In this document: positions 1 to 8,316 of the stretch, piece by piece
How the letters are laid out: every line of letters begins with the position of its first letter
Position numbering within the stretch: the stretch's first letter is position 1
Assembly (NCBI GenBank): GCA_020722345.1
Contig: DYKZ01000007.1
Coordinates: forward strand, 1 to 39,389
Length of the DNA stretch: 39,389 nt
Direction: 5' to 3'
DNA from: Anaerolinea thermophila
GTDB lineage: Bacteria > Chloroflexota > Anaerolineae > Anaerolineales > Villigracilaceae
Notes under the pieces: generated by a model
Seen by the model: the letters and a program-made list of their open reading frames with translations, nothing else
What the model was told of the DNA's origin: nothing
Database searches by the model: none
Program-made: the position numbers and the translations under genes

Positions 1-49
1 TGTGTTTAAAAATTCTTGCACAAAAAACAAGCATTTCACTTCTAAGTTC

Positions 50-721
50 CTAATCTTCCTTGTCCGGGAAAGCCGACTCGCCGTGCTTGACGATGAGGAA
101 AATGTGCACGCCGATCAGTCCTACCAGCAGGGCGGGCAGGATCCAGATGTGGGCCGAGAAGAAGCGGCTGAGGGTCAACGCGCTCAGGTCCGGGCCGCCG
201 CGCAGGGCTTTGAGGATGAATTCACCCACCCAGGGTACAGAACCGGCGATTTCAGTGCCGACGGTCGTGGCCCAGTAGGCTTTCTGGTTCCAGGGCAGGA
301 GGTAACCGGTGAACCCCATGCCGAGGGTCAGGAGCAGGAGGCCGACGCCGATCAGCCAGGTCAGTTCGCGCGGGTATTTGTAGGAGGCTGTCGCGAAGAC
401 GCGCAACATGTGAATGAAGACCACCATCACCATCAGGCTTGCTCCCCAGTGGTGGATGCCGCGGATCAGCCAGCCAAACTGAACGCCGGTCATAATGTAT
501 TGGATGCTGTCGTAGGCGTGGTCGGGAGAAGGCGTGTAATACACCGTCAGGAAGATGCCGGTGAGTCCCTGCAGGAGGAACAGGAAAAGGCTGGCCGAGC
601 CGAGGGTGTTCCACCAGTTGCCTTTTGGTTCAGGGCGGTCGAGGGTGGCCTTATACAGTTCGCTCAGCCCAAGACGCTCCTCGAACCATTCGTAGACGGT
701 TTTCCAGAAATTTTTCGACAT
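50..721 (-). CDS. qcrB: cytochrome b (b6-type, N-terminal four-helix subunit) of a quinol oxidoreductase
   Basis: Membrane subunit that carries two b hemes and takes part in quinol oxidation with the Rieske protein encoded just upstream. The 223-residue product starts MSKNFWK and has hydrophobic helices throughout. The four heme-ligand histidines are visible as H90-x13-H104 (HHWGAS...FIHMLRVF) and H191-x14-H206, the b6-type spacing, plus GYLLPW near 140. Length matches Bacillus QcrB or PetB rather than full-length mitochondrial cytochrome b, so a separate subunit IV or QcrC-type partner would be expected further left, outside the window. The ORF-track start is 55 codons too early; the ATG at 721 gives the family N-terminus and lies 4 nt after the Rieske stop, so the two are co-transcribed. 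Only 49 non-coding bases follow in the window. Whether to call it qcrB or petB is a matter of convention. Confidence 0.93.
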   Translation of the reverse strand: MSKNFWKTVYEWFEERLGLSELYKATLDRPEPKGNWWNTLGSASLFLFLLQGLTGIFLTVYYTPSPDHAYDSIQYIMTGVQFGWLIRGIHHWGASLMVMVVFIHMLRVFATASYKYPRELTWLIGVGLLLLTLGMGFTGYLLPWNQKAYWATTVGTEIAGSVPWVGEFILKALRGGPDLSALTLSRFFSAHIWILPALLVGLIGVHIFLIVKHGESAFPDKED

Positions 722-725
722 GCTG

Positions 726-1220
726 CTATCCTTCCCTGAAGAGAATCTTAACAACGCCGTCTTCGATCTTAAGCGCTTCGCCCTCGTAGCGGTCAAGCGG
801 ACGGGGCGGCGGGCCGCCAAGCACCTCGCCTTCCGGGCTAAAGATTCCATCGTGGCATGGGCAGATGTACATCTGCTTGTCCGCATCCCAGTTGACCCTG
901 CACGAGAGGTGGGTGCAGCGGTTGGAGAGAACCATCACTTCCGTCTCGTTCTTGCGAACGACAAACACACCGTGACTGGTGGAGGTTTTCTCCCACCCAT
1001 TGACCTCGCTGCGCACGAACGTAATCAAGATCGGCTGGCCGATCTGGAAGTTTTCGAGTGGTCCAAGCGGAATCCAGGCTTCCTTGCCGCCTGCCTCCAA
1101 GGCGGGATCAACCAGATAAACAATGCTGGGGATACCGACGACCGCTCCAATCGCCCCGCCCACCGTGATGGTGGCCAACTTAATGAAATCACGGCGACTG
1201 ATATGATGAGAACCTGCCAT
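726..1220 (-). CDS. qcrA: Rieske [2Fe-2S] iron-sulfur protein
   Basis: Rieske subunit of the same quinol oxidoreductase, passing electrons from quinol to the high-potential chain on the outer face of the membrane. The N-terminus carries a twin-arginine signal and anchor (SRRDFIK followed by a hydrophobic stretch to about residue 40), as expected for a protein exported with its cluster. Cluster-binding motifs CTHLSC (about 102-107) and CPCHDG (about 121-126) are both intact; the second box has CHDG where many homologues have CHGS. Length of 164 residues is usual. A Shine-Dalgarno AGGAGG lies shortly before the ATG. It is first in the two-gene qcrA-qcrB unit and is divergent from sdhC, sharing a 190-base promoter region with it. 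Confidence 0.95.
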   Translation of the reverse strand: MAGSHHISRRDFIKLATITVGGAIGAVVGIPSIVYLVDPALEAGGKEAWIPLGPLENFQIGQPILITFVRSEVNGWEKTSTSHGVFVVRKNETEVMVLSNRCTHLSCRVNWDADKQMYICPCHDGIFSPEGEVLGGPPPRPLDRYEGEALKIEDGVVKILFREG

Positions 1221-1412
1221 GTGAACCTCCTGCTGGGAAATGACAACTTATCAGACAAAGATACCACATATGATGTGATTATAAGGATGATTTTGATTTC
1301 TTCATGAGGAAATCTGAAACGAATAATCCATGAGTATTGTCACTATTAAATGCCGAATTGAGAATGGGATAATAGACTATCTTGTTCAAATCCCTTGCAC
1401 AAGGAGGTATAG
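1221..1412. promoter_or_regulatory. divergent promoter region between qcrA and sdhC
   Basis: AT-rich spacer between two respiratory units transcribed outward. On the minus strand a TATAAT (attata at 1278-1283) lies about 60 bases before the qcrA start. On the plus strand GATAAT at 1368-1373 precedes sdhC, whose start has a near-perfect AAGGAGG. No convincing -35 boxes were found for either, so exact promoter positions are uncertain. Shared placement makes joint control of the two complexes possible; that is inference. Confidence 0.4.
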
Positions 1413-1787
1413 ATGGGCCTGAAAAGGAACGTCGGCCTGGTCACAGGCCTGCGATACCAGGGCAAAGGTCCGATGTTGACGTTCGTATTGCATCGCATCG
1501 GCGGCCTGGGCATCGTAATTTTTGTAGCCACGCATATCCTAGCCTCTTTCCTGGGCGGTCCGGCGGGGGTTTTTGTGAATACAATCTACCAGCACTGGGC
1601 CTTTCAGATCGTTGTATTCTTCTGCGCCTTGTTCCATGCCATCAACGGCCTGCGCATCGTCATCCTAGACCTGTGGCCGAAACTCATCGAACACCAGCGT
1701 GAGGCCATTTGGATGGAGTGGGGCATCTTCTTTCCAATTTACACAATTGCTGTCATCGTTATACTGAGGACGGCCTTGGGAGGCTGA
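1413..1787 (+). CDS. sdhC: succinate dehydrogenase cytochrome b556 subunit
   Basis: First membrane-anchor subunit of succinate:quinone oxidoreductase (complex II), which helps bind quinone and heme b. The 124-residue protein has three predicted membrane helices and begins with a typical SdhC segment (LRYQGKGPMLTFVLHRIGG), followed by ATHILAS and, in helix two, ALFHAINGLR, where the histidine is a likely heme ligand. A strong AAGGAGG seven bases before the ATG fixes the start. The stop is 2 bases before sdhD, and the sdhC-D-A-B order is complete, so subunits are probably made from one message. Confidence 0.93.
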   Translation: MGLKRNVGLVTGLRYQGKGPMLTFVLHRIGGLGIVIFVATHILASFLGGPAGVFVNTIYQHWAFQIVVFFCALFHAINGLRIVILDLWPKLIEHQREAIWMEWGIFFPIYTIAVIVILRTALGG

Positions 1788-1789
1788 AC

Positions 1790-2221
1790 ATGACCGAAAA
1801 AAGCAGAACCGTCTCCCTTACCAAGCGCGGCTTCAACTTCGACACGTTCATGTGGGCCTTCGTGCGCCTTTCGGCCCTGGCGATGTACCTGTGTGCATTC
1901 ATCGGTCTGGGTGGGGCATTAATTATGGGCGCCCGCACCCAGATGAATCTGGCAGACATCATGCGCTGGATGTTCATGCCCAACCCGAACCACGTGCTGA
2001 ACACCAACATCCCGGACATTGCCCCCTGGACAACAGTCTTCTGGAAGATCATGGGCAGCGCCATTGTCCTCTTTGCCACCTCCCACGGCTTGTATGGCCT
2101 GCTCAGCGTGCTGGAAGATTACCTGACCGAACCCAGGCTACGGCGAGCGATGCGCATCTTGTTTGTGCTGCTCACCGCAGTCATGATGGCTATCGGCGTT
2201 TACATTATGTGGACATCTTAG
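1790..2221 (+). CDS. sdhD: succinate dehydrogenase hydrophobic membrane anchor subunit
   Basis: Second anchor subunit of complex II, 143 residues with three predicted membrane helices. The loop with HG (ATSHGLYGLLSVLEDY, about residue 100) matches the position of the conserved histidine and the SdhD family signature. The ORF track extends upstream into sdhC; the ATG at 1790, 2 bases after the sdhC stop, gives the natural N-terminus MTEKSRT. The segment between helix one and two is long (about 40 residues, MNLADIMRW...NIPDIAPW), more than in the E. coli protein. SdhA follows 10 bases later. Confidence 0.9.
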   Translation: MTEKSRTVSLTKRGFNFDTFMWAFVRLSALAMYLCAFIGLGGALIMGARTQMNLADIMRWMFMPNPNHVLNTNIPDIAPWTTVFWKIMGSAIVLFATSHGLYGLLSVLEDYLTEPRLRRAMRILFVLLTAVMMAIGVYIMWTS

Positions 2222-2231
2222 GAGCCGCACC

Positions 2232-4022
2232 ATGAAAACTCATCAATTCGAAGTCATTGTCGTTGGTGCCGGCGGGGCGGGGCTGATGGCGGGACTCTAC
2301 GCCTCCAAGACTGCCAAGACGGCCGTCATCAGCAAACTCTATCCCACGCGCTCGCATACCGGCACGGCGCAGGGCGGCATCGCCGCCGCTCTTGGCAACA
2401 TCGAAAAAGACACCCCCGAATGGCACTGCTACGATACCGTCAAAGGCTCCGACTACCTCGGCGACCAGGACGCTATCGAGTTTATGACTAGCGAAGCCCC
2501 CGGCATCGTTTACGAATTGGAACACATGGGGCTGCCCTTCGACCGCACCCCCGAAGGCCGCATCGCGCAGCGACCTTTCGGCGGCCACACCAATAACGAA
2601 ACCGGACGCCCCGTCCGCCGCGCCTGCCACGCCGCCGACCGCACCGGTCACATGATCTTGCAGACGCTCTATCAGCAGTGCATCAAAAATAAAGTCAACT
2701 TCTTTGACGAATTTCAGGTGGTGGATTTGCTGATGGTGGATGGAAAAGCCGCTGGCGTTGTCGCCATTGAACTCGCCACCGGCGAACTGCACACCTTCCA
2801 CGCCAAAGCCGTCATCTTCGCCACCGGCGGACATGGCCGCATTTGGGAAATCACCTCCAACGCCTACGCTCTCACCGGCGATGGGCCCGCCATTGTCGCC
2901 CGGCGCGGCATTCCGCTACAGGATATGGAATTCTTCCAATTCCACCCCACCGGCATTTACAAACTCGGCATTCTCATCACCGAGGGCGTGCGCGGCGAGG
3001 GCGGCGTGCTCATCAACGGCAAGGGCGAGCGCTTCATGTCCAACTACGCCAAAACCGTCAAAGACCTGGCCTCGCGCGATGTCGTCAGCCGCGCCATGTA
3101 CCTGGAAATGCGCGAGGGGCGCGGCATCAATGGTCAGAATTACCTTTACCTGGACGTGCGCCCCGAAACCGTCAACAAATACGCCGCGCTGGACGGACGC
3201 ACCAACCCCGACGGCTCGCCCTACACCGTCACAGGGGAACAAATCCTCAAAAAACTTCCCGACATCATTGACTTCTGCCGCACCTACCTGGGCGTAGACC
3301 CCCTCACCCAGCCCATGCCCGTCCAACCGACAGCGCACTACGCCATGGGCGGCATCCCCACCAACATCTACGGCGAAGTCCTGCTCGACGAAAACAAAAC
3401 GGTCGTCCCGGGTCTGTACGCCGCCGGGGAATGTGCCTGCGTTTCGGTGCATGGCGCCAACCGCCTGGGATGCAACTCCCTGGTCGACATCGTTGTTTTT
3501 GGGAAAAATGCTGGTTTACACGCCGCCGAATATGCCCAAGGCGCCTCCTTCGTGGACCTGCCAGCGGCTCCAGAACAACCGGCCCGCGCCGCGCTGGAAA
3601 CCTTCTACAAGGGCGATGGCAGTGAAAAAGTCTACGATCTGGCCAACGAGATGAAACATGAAATGTTCGCCAATATGGGCGTCTTCCGCATCGAAGAGGG
3701 CATGAAGCACGCCCTGGCGAAAATCCGCGAGTTGAAGGAACGCCTCAAACACGTTAAAGTCAGCGACAGCGGCAAAATCTTCAACATGGAGTTGATGAAC
3801 GCCTGGGAACTGCAAAACCTGCTCGAACTGGCCGAAGTCACCACCGTTTCGGCCTTGGCGCGCCAGGAAAGCCGCGGCGGCCACGCCCGCGAAGATTTCC
3901 CCAAGCGCGATGACGTCAACTGGCTCAAGCACACCCTGGCGTACGCCAAAGATGGCAAAGTGGAATTGAAATACAAATCGGTTGCCATCACCAAATACCA
4001 GCCCAAAGAACGCGTCTATTAG
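2232..4022 (+). CDS. sdhA: succinate dehydrogenase flavoprotein subunit
   Basis: Catalytic subunit of complex II, oxidising succinate to fumarate with covalently bound FAD. Visible features: N-terminal dinucleotide-binding VVGAGGAGLMAG, the FAD attachment region RSHTGTAQGGIAAALGN in which the histidine is the flavinylation site, substrate-site segment QFHPTGIY, the ASRDVVSRA segment with the active-site arginine, the C-terminal HGANRLGCNSL, and the family helical domain. At 596 residues it matches the E. coli length (588). A GGAG lies just before the ATG. The middle gene of the sdh operon, 10 bases after sdhD and 10 before sdhB. Confidence 0.97.
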   Translation: MKTHQFEVIVVGAGGAGLMAGLYASKTAKTAVISKLYPTRSHTGTAQGGIAAALGNIEKDTPEWHCYDTVKGSDYLGDQDAIEFMTSEAPGIVYELEHMGLPFDRTPEGRIAQRPFGGHTNNETGRPVRRACHAADRTGHMILQTLYQQCIKNKVNFFDEFQVVDLLMVDGKAAGVVAIELATGELHTFHAKAVIFATGGHGRIWEITSNAYALTGDGPAIVARRGIPLQDMEFFQFHPTGIYKLGILITEGVRGEGGVLINGKGERFMSNYAKTVKDLASRDVVSRAMYLEMREGRGINGQNYLYLDVRPETVNKYAALDGRTNPDGSPYTVTGEQILKKLPDIIDFCRTYLGVDPLTQPMPVQPTAHYAMGGIPTNIYGEVLLDENKTVVPGLYAAGECACVSVHGANRLGCNSLVDIVVFGKNAGLHAAEYAQGASFVDLPAAPEQPARAALETFYKGDGSEKVYDLANEMKHEMFANMGVFRIEEGMKHALAKIRELKERLKHVKVSDSGKIFNMELMNAWELQNLLELAEVTTVSALARQESRGGHAREDFPKRDDVNWLKHTLAYAKDGKVELKYKSVAITKYQPKERVY

Positions 4023-4032
4023 TGAGGCCATG

Positions 4033-4740
4033 ATGCAGGTAACTCTGAAAATTTCCCGCTACAACCCCGAAGTGGACAAAACCTTCCACTACGAAACCTA
4101 CACGCTCGAAGCCGAACCCACCGACCGCGTGCTGGATGTGCTGGAACGCATCAAAGGCCAGTATGATGGCACGCTCTCCTTCCGCCGCTCGTGCGCTCAC
4201 GGCATCTGCGGCTCAGACGCCATGCGCATCAATGGCCGCAACATGCTGGCCTGTAAAACCCTCATCCGCGATGTGGGTGAAAAAATCACGGTCGAACCCG
4301 TCCTGGGGCTGCGCATCATCAAGGACTTGATCGTAGACATGGAACCGTTCTTCGATAACTACAAAAAAGTCCTGCCATATTTCATCAACGACTCGCCGCT
4401 CCCCGAAGACGGCAAAGAGCGCCTGCAAAGCCCAGAAGCGCGCCTGCGCTTCGACGACACCACCAAGTGTATCCTGTGCGGCGCCTGCACCACCTCCTGC
4501 CCGTCTTTCTGGGCCAGCGACGAATACCTTGGCCCGGCCGCACTCGTCAACGCCCACCGCTTCATCTTTGACGACCGTGACCAGGCTGCCGCCGAGCGCC
4601 TCCAAATCGTCAACGACGTGGTGGGCGTCTGGCGCTGTCACACCATCTTCAACTGCACCGTAGCCTGCCCGCGCGAGATCCAGATTACCAAGGCCATCGG
4701 CGAGTTGAAGATGGCACTGGAGACAGGCAAGTTGGACTGA
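4033..4740 (+). CDS. sdhB: succinate dehydrogenase iron-sulfur subunit
   Basis: Electron-wire subunit of complex II. The N-terminal ferredoxin domain has the [2Fe-2S] motif SCAHGICGSD...MLAC, with Asp in the third ligand region as in E. coli. The C-terminal half carries CILCGACTTSCP for the [4Fe-4S] cluster and CHTIFNCTVACP for the remaining clusters, so all three clusters can be built. Two ATGs are adjacent (4030 and 4033); the second is chosen because GAGG at 4024-4027 then has a 5-base spacing. The ORF-track start inside sdhA is wrong. About 235 residues, usual for the family. A strong terminator follows directly. Confidence 0.95.
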   Translation: MQVTLKISRYNPEVDKTFHYETYTLEAEPTDRVLDVLERIKGQYDGTLSFRRSCAHGICGSDAMRINGRNMLACKTLIRDVGEKITVEPVLGLRIIKDLIVDMEPFFDNYKKVLPYFINDSPLPEDGKERLQSPEARLRFDDTTKCILCGACTTSCPSFWASDEYLGPAALVNAHRFIFDDRDQAAAERLQIVNDVVGVWRCHTIFNCTVACPREIQITKAIGELKMALETGKLD

Positions 4741-4757
4741 CACGACAGCCTCCCCCC

Positions 4758-4788
4758 ACCCGGTATCGCAGGATGCCGGGTGTTTTTT
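4758..4788 (+). terminator. rho-independent terminator of sdhCDAB
   Basis: Stem ACCCGGTATC / GATGCCGGGT of ten pairs with one G-T wobble, loop GCAG, followed by TGTTTTTTG. It starts 18 bases after the sdhB stop. Confidence 0.88.
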
Positions 4789-4841
4789 GTTCCAGGTTCC
4801 CATCAGAACAGAGACGACTTTAAGAAAGCCCGGGATTCCAC

Positions 4842-4870
4842 TTGTATTTCTGCTCTCCTTTCCCTATAAT
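4842..4870 (+). promoter_or_regulatory. sigma-70-like promoter of the C39/SH3b gene
   Basis: TTGTAT at 4842-4847, exactly 17 bases, then a perfect TATAAT at 4865-4870. The gene start at 4897 follows with AAGGAGA as ribosome site, so a leader of about 20 bases is expected. The -35 box matches the consensus in only three positions. Confidence 0.65.
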
Positions 4871-4896
4871 GGAAGCATTCAACAAGGAGACGCCCC

Positions 4897-6207
4897 ATGT
4901 CCTTTATACCCAACTACCTCTCCCAACAAGATCCGCGCTGGAAAGACGAGAAACTCGGCTTCGACAACGCCATCACCATCGGCTCCGACGGCTGCGCCCT
5001 GACCTGCCTGACCATGCTGGTCAACGGCTACGGCTTCAACGAAACGCCATCCACCATGAACCAAAAACTCAAAGCCATGGGCTCCGGCGCAGGCTTCTTA
5101 GGCGGCCTGATCGTCTGGTCCGGGCTGACGCGCGCCTTCCCCAAGATCATCTACCGGGACATCCTCCTCTGCCGCGACCAGCCCGCCCCGCTGGCCTCCA
5201 TCAACGCCTCGCTCGACGCCGGACAGCCGCTCGTGGTCGAAATTGACCGTTCTCCGGCCCCCAACCTGCAAAATCACTGGGTCGTCCTCTATGGCCGCCG
5301 GGGGAATGACTACCTGATTCTCGACCCATGGCCCAACCCGCCCGACAACAAAGAGTCCCTCCTGGTTGGCCGCTTTGGGCAGGGACGCGAAGCCGCCCAG
5401 ATCATCACGGCCGTGGTCTGGTACCAAGCCACCGGCACACAGCCCCCTCCGCCCGGCGGCGGGATGACGGTGCGCGTCAGCGCGGCGGCCAGCGCCGGGC
5501 TGCGCCTGCGCTCCGCCCCCTCGACCCTGGGCCTGCTGCTTGCCACCGAGCCGCCCGGCACCCTGTTGCGTTGCCTCGAACCGGACGCCAGCGTCAGGTC
5601 CAAGATCGGCGTTACCGGGCTTTGGCTCAACGTCAGCGACCCGGACGAGTTGACCGGCTACGTCGCTGCCTGGTACGTGGAAGACCCCAACGCGGCGCCA
5701 CCGCCTCCGCCTCCGCCGCCGCTCAACGGTTTCAAAGTGTACGTCATGCAAAATGTCGGCAGCGGACTGCGCCTGCGGGCCGCGCCCTCCATCACCGCCG
5801 CCATCCTGGGCAGCCTGCCGGCAGGGACGGAATTGACCGTCCTGGAAGACGAAGCGCAGGCCGGGGTCAAGATCGGCCAGATGAACCAGTGGCTGAACGT
5901 TCGCGAACCAGGCGGGAAGGTCGGTTACGTGGCCGCCTGGTACGTGGAACCGGCCCCCGTCTCCACACCGCCTGCCTCTAGTCTGACCGTCTTCGTCTCG
6001 CCGCAGGTAACTGCCGGGCTGAACCTGCGCGCCGGGCCGTTGCCGACAGCCAGCGTCAAAAAGGTCCTGGCCGCGGGGACGCGGCTGGAAGTGCTCGAAG
6101 CGGAGGCGGCCGCCAACGCCAAGATCGGCGTCGTGAACCAGTGGCTCAACGTCCGCGAACCCGGCGGTGAGACCGGTTATGTGGCGGCCTGGTACGTGAA
6201 GAAATGA
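4897..6207 (+). CDS. C39-like cysteine peptidase with three C-terminal SH3b repeats
   Basis: Predicted cysteine peptidase or amidase of the papain-like C39_2 type joined to wall-binding-type SH3 domains. Catalytic candidates: C33 in SDGCALTC, H127 in LQNHWVVLYG and D143 in LILDPWP. After a GTQPPPPGGG linker at about 180 come three SH3b copies (about 190-264, 280-352 and 363-436), each with a LRLRSAP or LNLRAGP start and a closing GYVAAWYV; repeats one and two are separated by eight prolines. No signal peptide or anchor is visible at the N-terminus (MSFIPNYLSQQDPRW), so how it would reach peptidoglycan is unclear. A monocistronic gene with good promoter and Shine-Dalgarno. Substrate unknown. 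Confidence 0.82.
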   Translation: MSFIPNYLSQQDPRWKDEKLGFDNAITIGSDGCALTCLTMLVNGYGFNETPSTMNQKLKAMGSGAGFLGGLIVWSGLTRAFPKIIYRDILLCRDQPAPLASINASLDAGQPLVVEIDRSPAPNLQNHWVVLYGRRGNDYLILDPWPNPPDNKESLLVGRFGQGREAAQIITAVVWYQATGTQPPPPGGGMTVRVSAAASAGLRLRSAPSTLGLLLATEPPGTLLRCLEPDASVRSKIGVTGLWLNVSDPDELTGYVAAWYVEDPNAAPPPPPPPPLNGFKVYVMQNVGSGLRLRAAPSITAAILGSLPAGTELTVLEDEAQAGVKIGQMNQWLNVREPGGKVGYVAAWYVEPAPVSTPPASSLTVFVSPQVTAGLNLRAGPLPTASVKKVLAAGTRLEVLEAEAAANAKIGVVNQWLNVREPGGETGYVAAWYVKK

Positions 6208-6246
6208 CTGCAACCAGCCAATTTCACATCAGACGTAAACTTTTAT

Positions 6247-6325
6247 AGAAGCCTCGGGGTTGGGAGATTGCTTTTCGTAAATCAAGTTACCAATTCCTGA
6301 GGCTTCTCGTCCTAACTCATGTTCG
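6247..6325. repeat. inverted repeat and dispersed-repeat copy between converging genes
   Basis: AGAAGCCTC (6247-6255) and GAGGCTTCT (6299-6307) form a perfect nine-pair stem with a 43-base loop. The right arm runs into gaggcttctcgtcctaact (to about 6325), which matches 24 of 27 bases of a segment at 38301-38327. Both copies lie just downstream of a minus-strand gene (ribF here). No T-run, so it is a poor intrinsic terminator. Confidence 0.6.
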
Positions 6326-6344
6326 TACAAGCGGAGCGAGTGGA

Positions 6345-7265
6345 TCAGGCGAGGGTTTCCCGCACGCGGGCAATATCGGCGTAGATTTGCTTGAGGAGCG
6401 CTTCCACAGAAGAGAATCTCATCTCGTCCCGCAGGCGGGCGACGAATTCCAGTTTCACTTCCTGGCCGTATAAACTGCGGTCAAAATCCAGCAGGTGGGC
6501 TTCGACGGTTGGGGCAGTCTTGTCGGGTGTGAAGGTAGGGTTGACGCCGATGTTTGTGGCGGCGGCAAAACGTTCCCCCCCCACCCAGGCCCAGGCAGCG
6601 TAGATGCCGTTGGCCGGGATGAGTTTTTCCGGCGCGGCCTGGATGTTGGCCGTTGGGATATTGATGTGCCGCCCGCGCCCGTCGCCGTGGATAACCGGCC
6701 CGGAGAGCGAGTACGGGCGTCCCAGCGCTTTGGCCGCTTCGGCCACCGCCCCTTCCCGGACCTGTTGCCTGATGGCGCTGGAGGAGATGATCCTGCCTTC
6801 CTGCTGCACTGCTTCCACTACCTCGACAGTGTACCCAAGCGCCTTGCCGATTTCCGTTAAACGGGCGGCGTTCCCCTCCCGGCCGCGGCCCAGGGCGGTG
6901 TCGTAGCCGATGACGAGGCGACGCAGGCCCAGGGTCCGCGCGGCGAGGCGCACGAACTCTTCGGCGGTCTGCGCGGCGAAGGCGCGGTCGAACGTCTGGG
7001 TGATGACCACGTCCACGCCCAGGCTGGCCAGCAAGGCCGCGCGTTCGGCAGGAGGGGTGAGATACTGAAACTCTGTCCGGTTGCCGAGGACAACGGCCGG
7101 ATGCGGGTCGAAGGTTATCACAACGGCGGGCGAACCGGCGGCGCGGGCGCCATCCAACAGACGGCGCAACAGAGCGCGGTGTCCTAGATGGACGCCGTCG
7201 AAGACGCCGACGGTCAGCCAGGCATCCTTGAGCGAAAGGTTATCGAGAGAACTGAAATGGGTCAC
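6345..7265 (-). CDS. ribF: bifunctional riboflavin kinase / FAD synthetase
   Basis: Converts riboflavin to FMN and then FAD. The N-terminal nucleotidyltransferase domain has GVFDGVHLGH (about 20-30), TFDPHP (about 51) and the SSSAIR motif (about 160). The C-terminal flavokinase domain starts near 185 and has GDGRGRHINIPTANI, a variant of the usual RGRxLGFPTAN, with PTAN intact. At 306 residues it is family-typical. It is last of the nusA-infB operon, a common place for ribF after truB. Between truB and ribF lies a 78-base spacer with an inverted repeat of the CACGAAG type. Confidence 0.95.
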   Translation of the reverse strand: MTHFSSLDNLSLKDAWLTVGVFDGVHLGHRALLRRLLDGARAAGSPAVVITFDPHPAVVLGNRTEFQYLTPPAERAALLASLGVDVVITQTFDRAFAAQTAEEFVRLAARTLGLRRLVIGYDTALGRGREGNAARLTEIGKALGYTVEVVEAVQQEGRIISSSAIRQQVREGAVAEAAKALGRPYSLSGPVIHGDGRGRHINIPTANIQAAPEKLIPANGIYAAWAWVGGERFAAATNIGVNPTFTPDKTAPTVEAHLLDFDRSLYGQEVKLEFVARLRDEMRFSSVEALLKQIYADIARVRETLA

Positions 7266-7281
7266 AGTGATTAAACGCGAT

Positions 7282-7334
7282 GGACACGAAGGGACACAAA
7301 GGGCATCCTCTGTGTTCTTCGTGTCCTTCGTGGT
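7282..7334. repeat. CACGAAG-type inverted repeat between truB and ribF
   Basis: GGACACGAAG (7282-7291) and CTTCGTGTCC (7317-7326) are perfect ten-base inverted arms; the flanks add gggacacaaag and ccttcgtgg, so the same word family recurs several times. A related element lies at 35344-35437. It sits inside the operon without an obvious T-run. Confidence 0.7.
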
Positions 7335-7343
7335 GAATGGGGT

Positions 7344-8267
7344 TCAGGAGAAGAATACTTTCTTGGGTTGCCACTCGAGGGTAACGCCGTCTTCGCCGGT
7401 GGCGAGGTCCATGATGGCGACGAGTTCACCCGCCATGCTGACGCCGCGCACCAGGCCGGGCTGGCTGTCGGGGGCGGCCTTAACACGGTGCCCGTGTTTG
7501 ACTTCCTCGACCTCGTCGGGGTTGAGTTCCACGGCTTTCCAGTCTGCCAGGGCTTCGGCGGCGGGGATCAGGTACTGATACCAGTTGCCGGTCACGAAGG
7601 CTTCCTGGAGTTTGCGCAGGGGGGTGGCGTCGCGCAGGCTGAAGCGCCCGCTCTTGGTGCGCCGCAGGCCGACCAGGTAGGCGCCGCAGCCGAGCGCCGC
7701 CCCCAGGTCGTTAGCCAGCGAGCGGACGTAGGTGCCGGAGGAGCAGTGGACGTCCACCACCACTTCGGGCGGCGCCCATTCAAGCACTTCGAGGTGGTAA
7801 ACGTTGATCTTGCGGGGGGCCAGTTCCACTTCTTCGCCCTGGCGCGCCAGGTCGTAGGCTCTGCGTCCTTGCACTTTGACCGCCGAGTAGGGCGGGGGGG
7901 TCTGTTCGATCTCGCCCACGAAGCGCTGCAGCGCCTCGTTGAACTGCGATTCGGTGATGTTGACCGGTGTGCGCGTCTGCCCGGTGAAGCGCCCGTCGGC
8001 GTCGTAGGTGTCGGTGGTGCCGCCCAGGCGGATGATGGCCTGGTAGCGTTTGTCAGAAGCGGAGACGAATTCGCTCAAGCGGACGGCGGGGCCGACCAAC
8101 ACAACGAGGACGCCGGAAGCACGCGGATCGAGCGTGCCGGTGTGCCCGGCGCGGCGGATATTTGTCCCTGTGCGAATGATCTCGACCACATCGTGCGAGG
8201 TTAGACCAACGGGCTTATCTACCACCAGAATACCGGAGATGGCATTTTTTATATCTTGACTTTCCAT
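7344..8267 (-). CDS. truB: tRNA pseudouridine(55) synthase
   Basis: Makes pseudouridine 55 in the T-loop of tRNAs. Signature segments: GILVVDKPVGLTSHDVV at the N-terminus and AGHTGTLDPRASGVL, in which the aspartate is the catalytic residue; Y and R of the KRYQA and YVRSLA boxes are also present. The start is taken at the ATG at 8267 (MESQDIKN), because GGAGGAAAA precedes it and the extra 16 codons of the ORF track are not family-like. About 307 residues, with a C-terminal PUA-like region. It follows nrnA by 49 bases in the operon. Confidence 0.95.
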   Translation of the reverse strand: MESQDIKNAISGILVVDKPVGLTSHDVVEIIRTGTNIRRAGHTGTLDPRASGVLVVLVGPAVRLSEFVSASDKRYQAIIRLGGTTDTYDADGRFTGQTRTPVNITESQFNEALQRFVGEIEQTPPPYSAVKVQGRRAYDLARQGEEVELAPRKINVYHLEVLEWAPPEVVVDVHCSSGTYVRSLANDLGAALGCGAYLVGLRRTKSGRFSLRDATPLRKLQEAFVTGNWYQYLIPAAEALADWKAVELNPDEVEEVKHGHRVKAAPDSQPGLVRGVSMAGELVAIMDLATGEDGVTLEWQPKKVFFS

Positions 8268-8316
8268 GGCTGTTTTCCTCCAAAATAATGTTGACAACTC
8301 GTCCCCAGCGAGCAAC

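Noticed and set aside
1-49. CTTG-CAAG hairpin with T-run after the cytochrome b gene as terminator
   Set aside because: Only four pairs in the stem; too weak to call, and a downstream partner gene may lie outside the window.
2205-2834. minus-strand ORF opposite sdhA
   Set aside because: Shadow of a complete SdhA frame.
7266-7343. FMN riboswitch upstream of ribF
   Set aside because: The 78-base gap contains only the CACGAAG inverted repeat; the conserved RFN-element blocks were not seen and the gap is too short.
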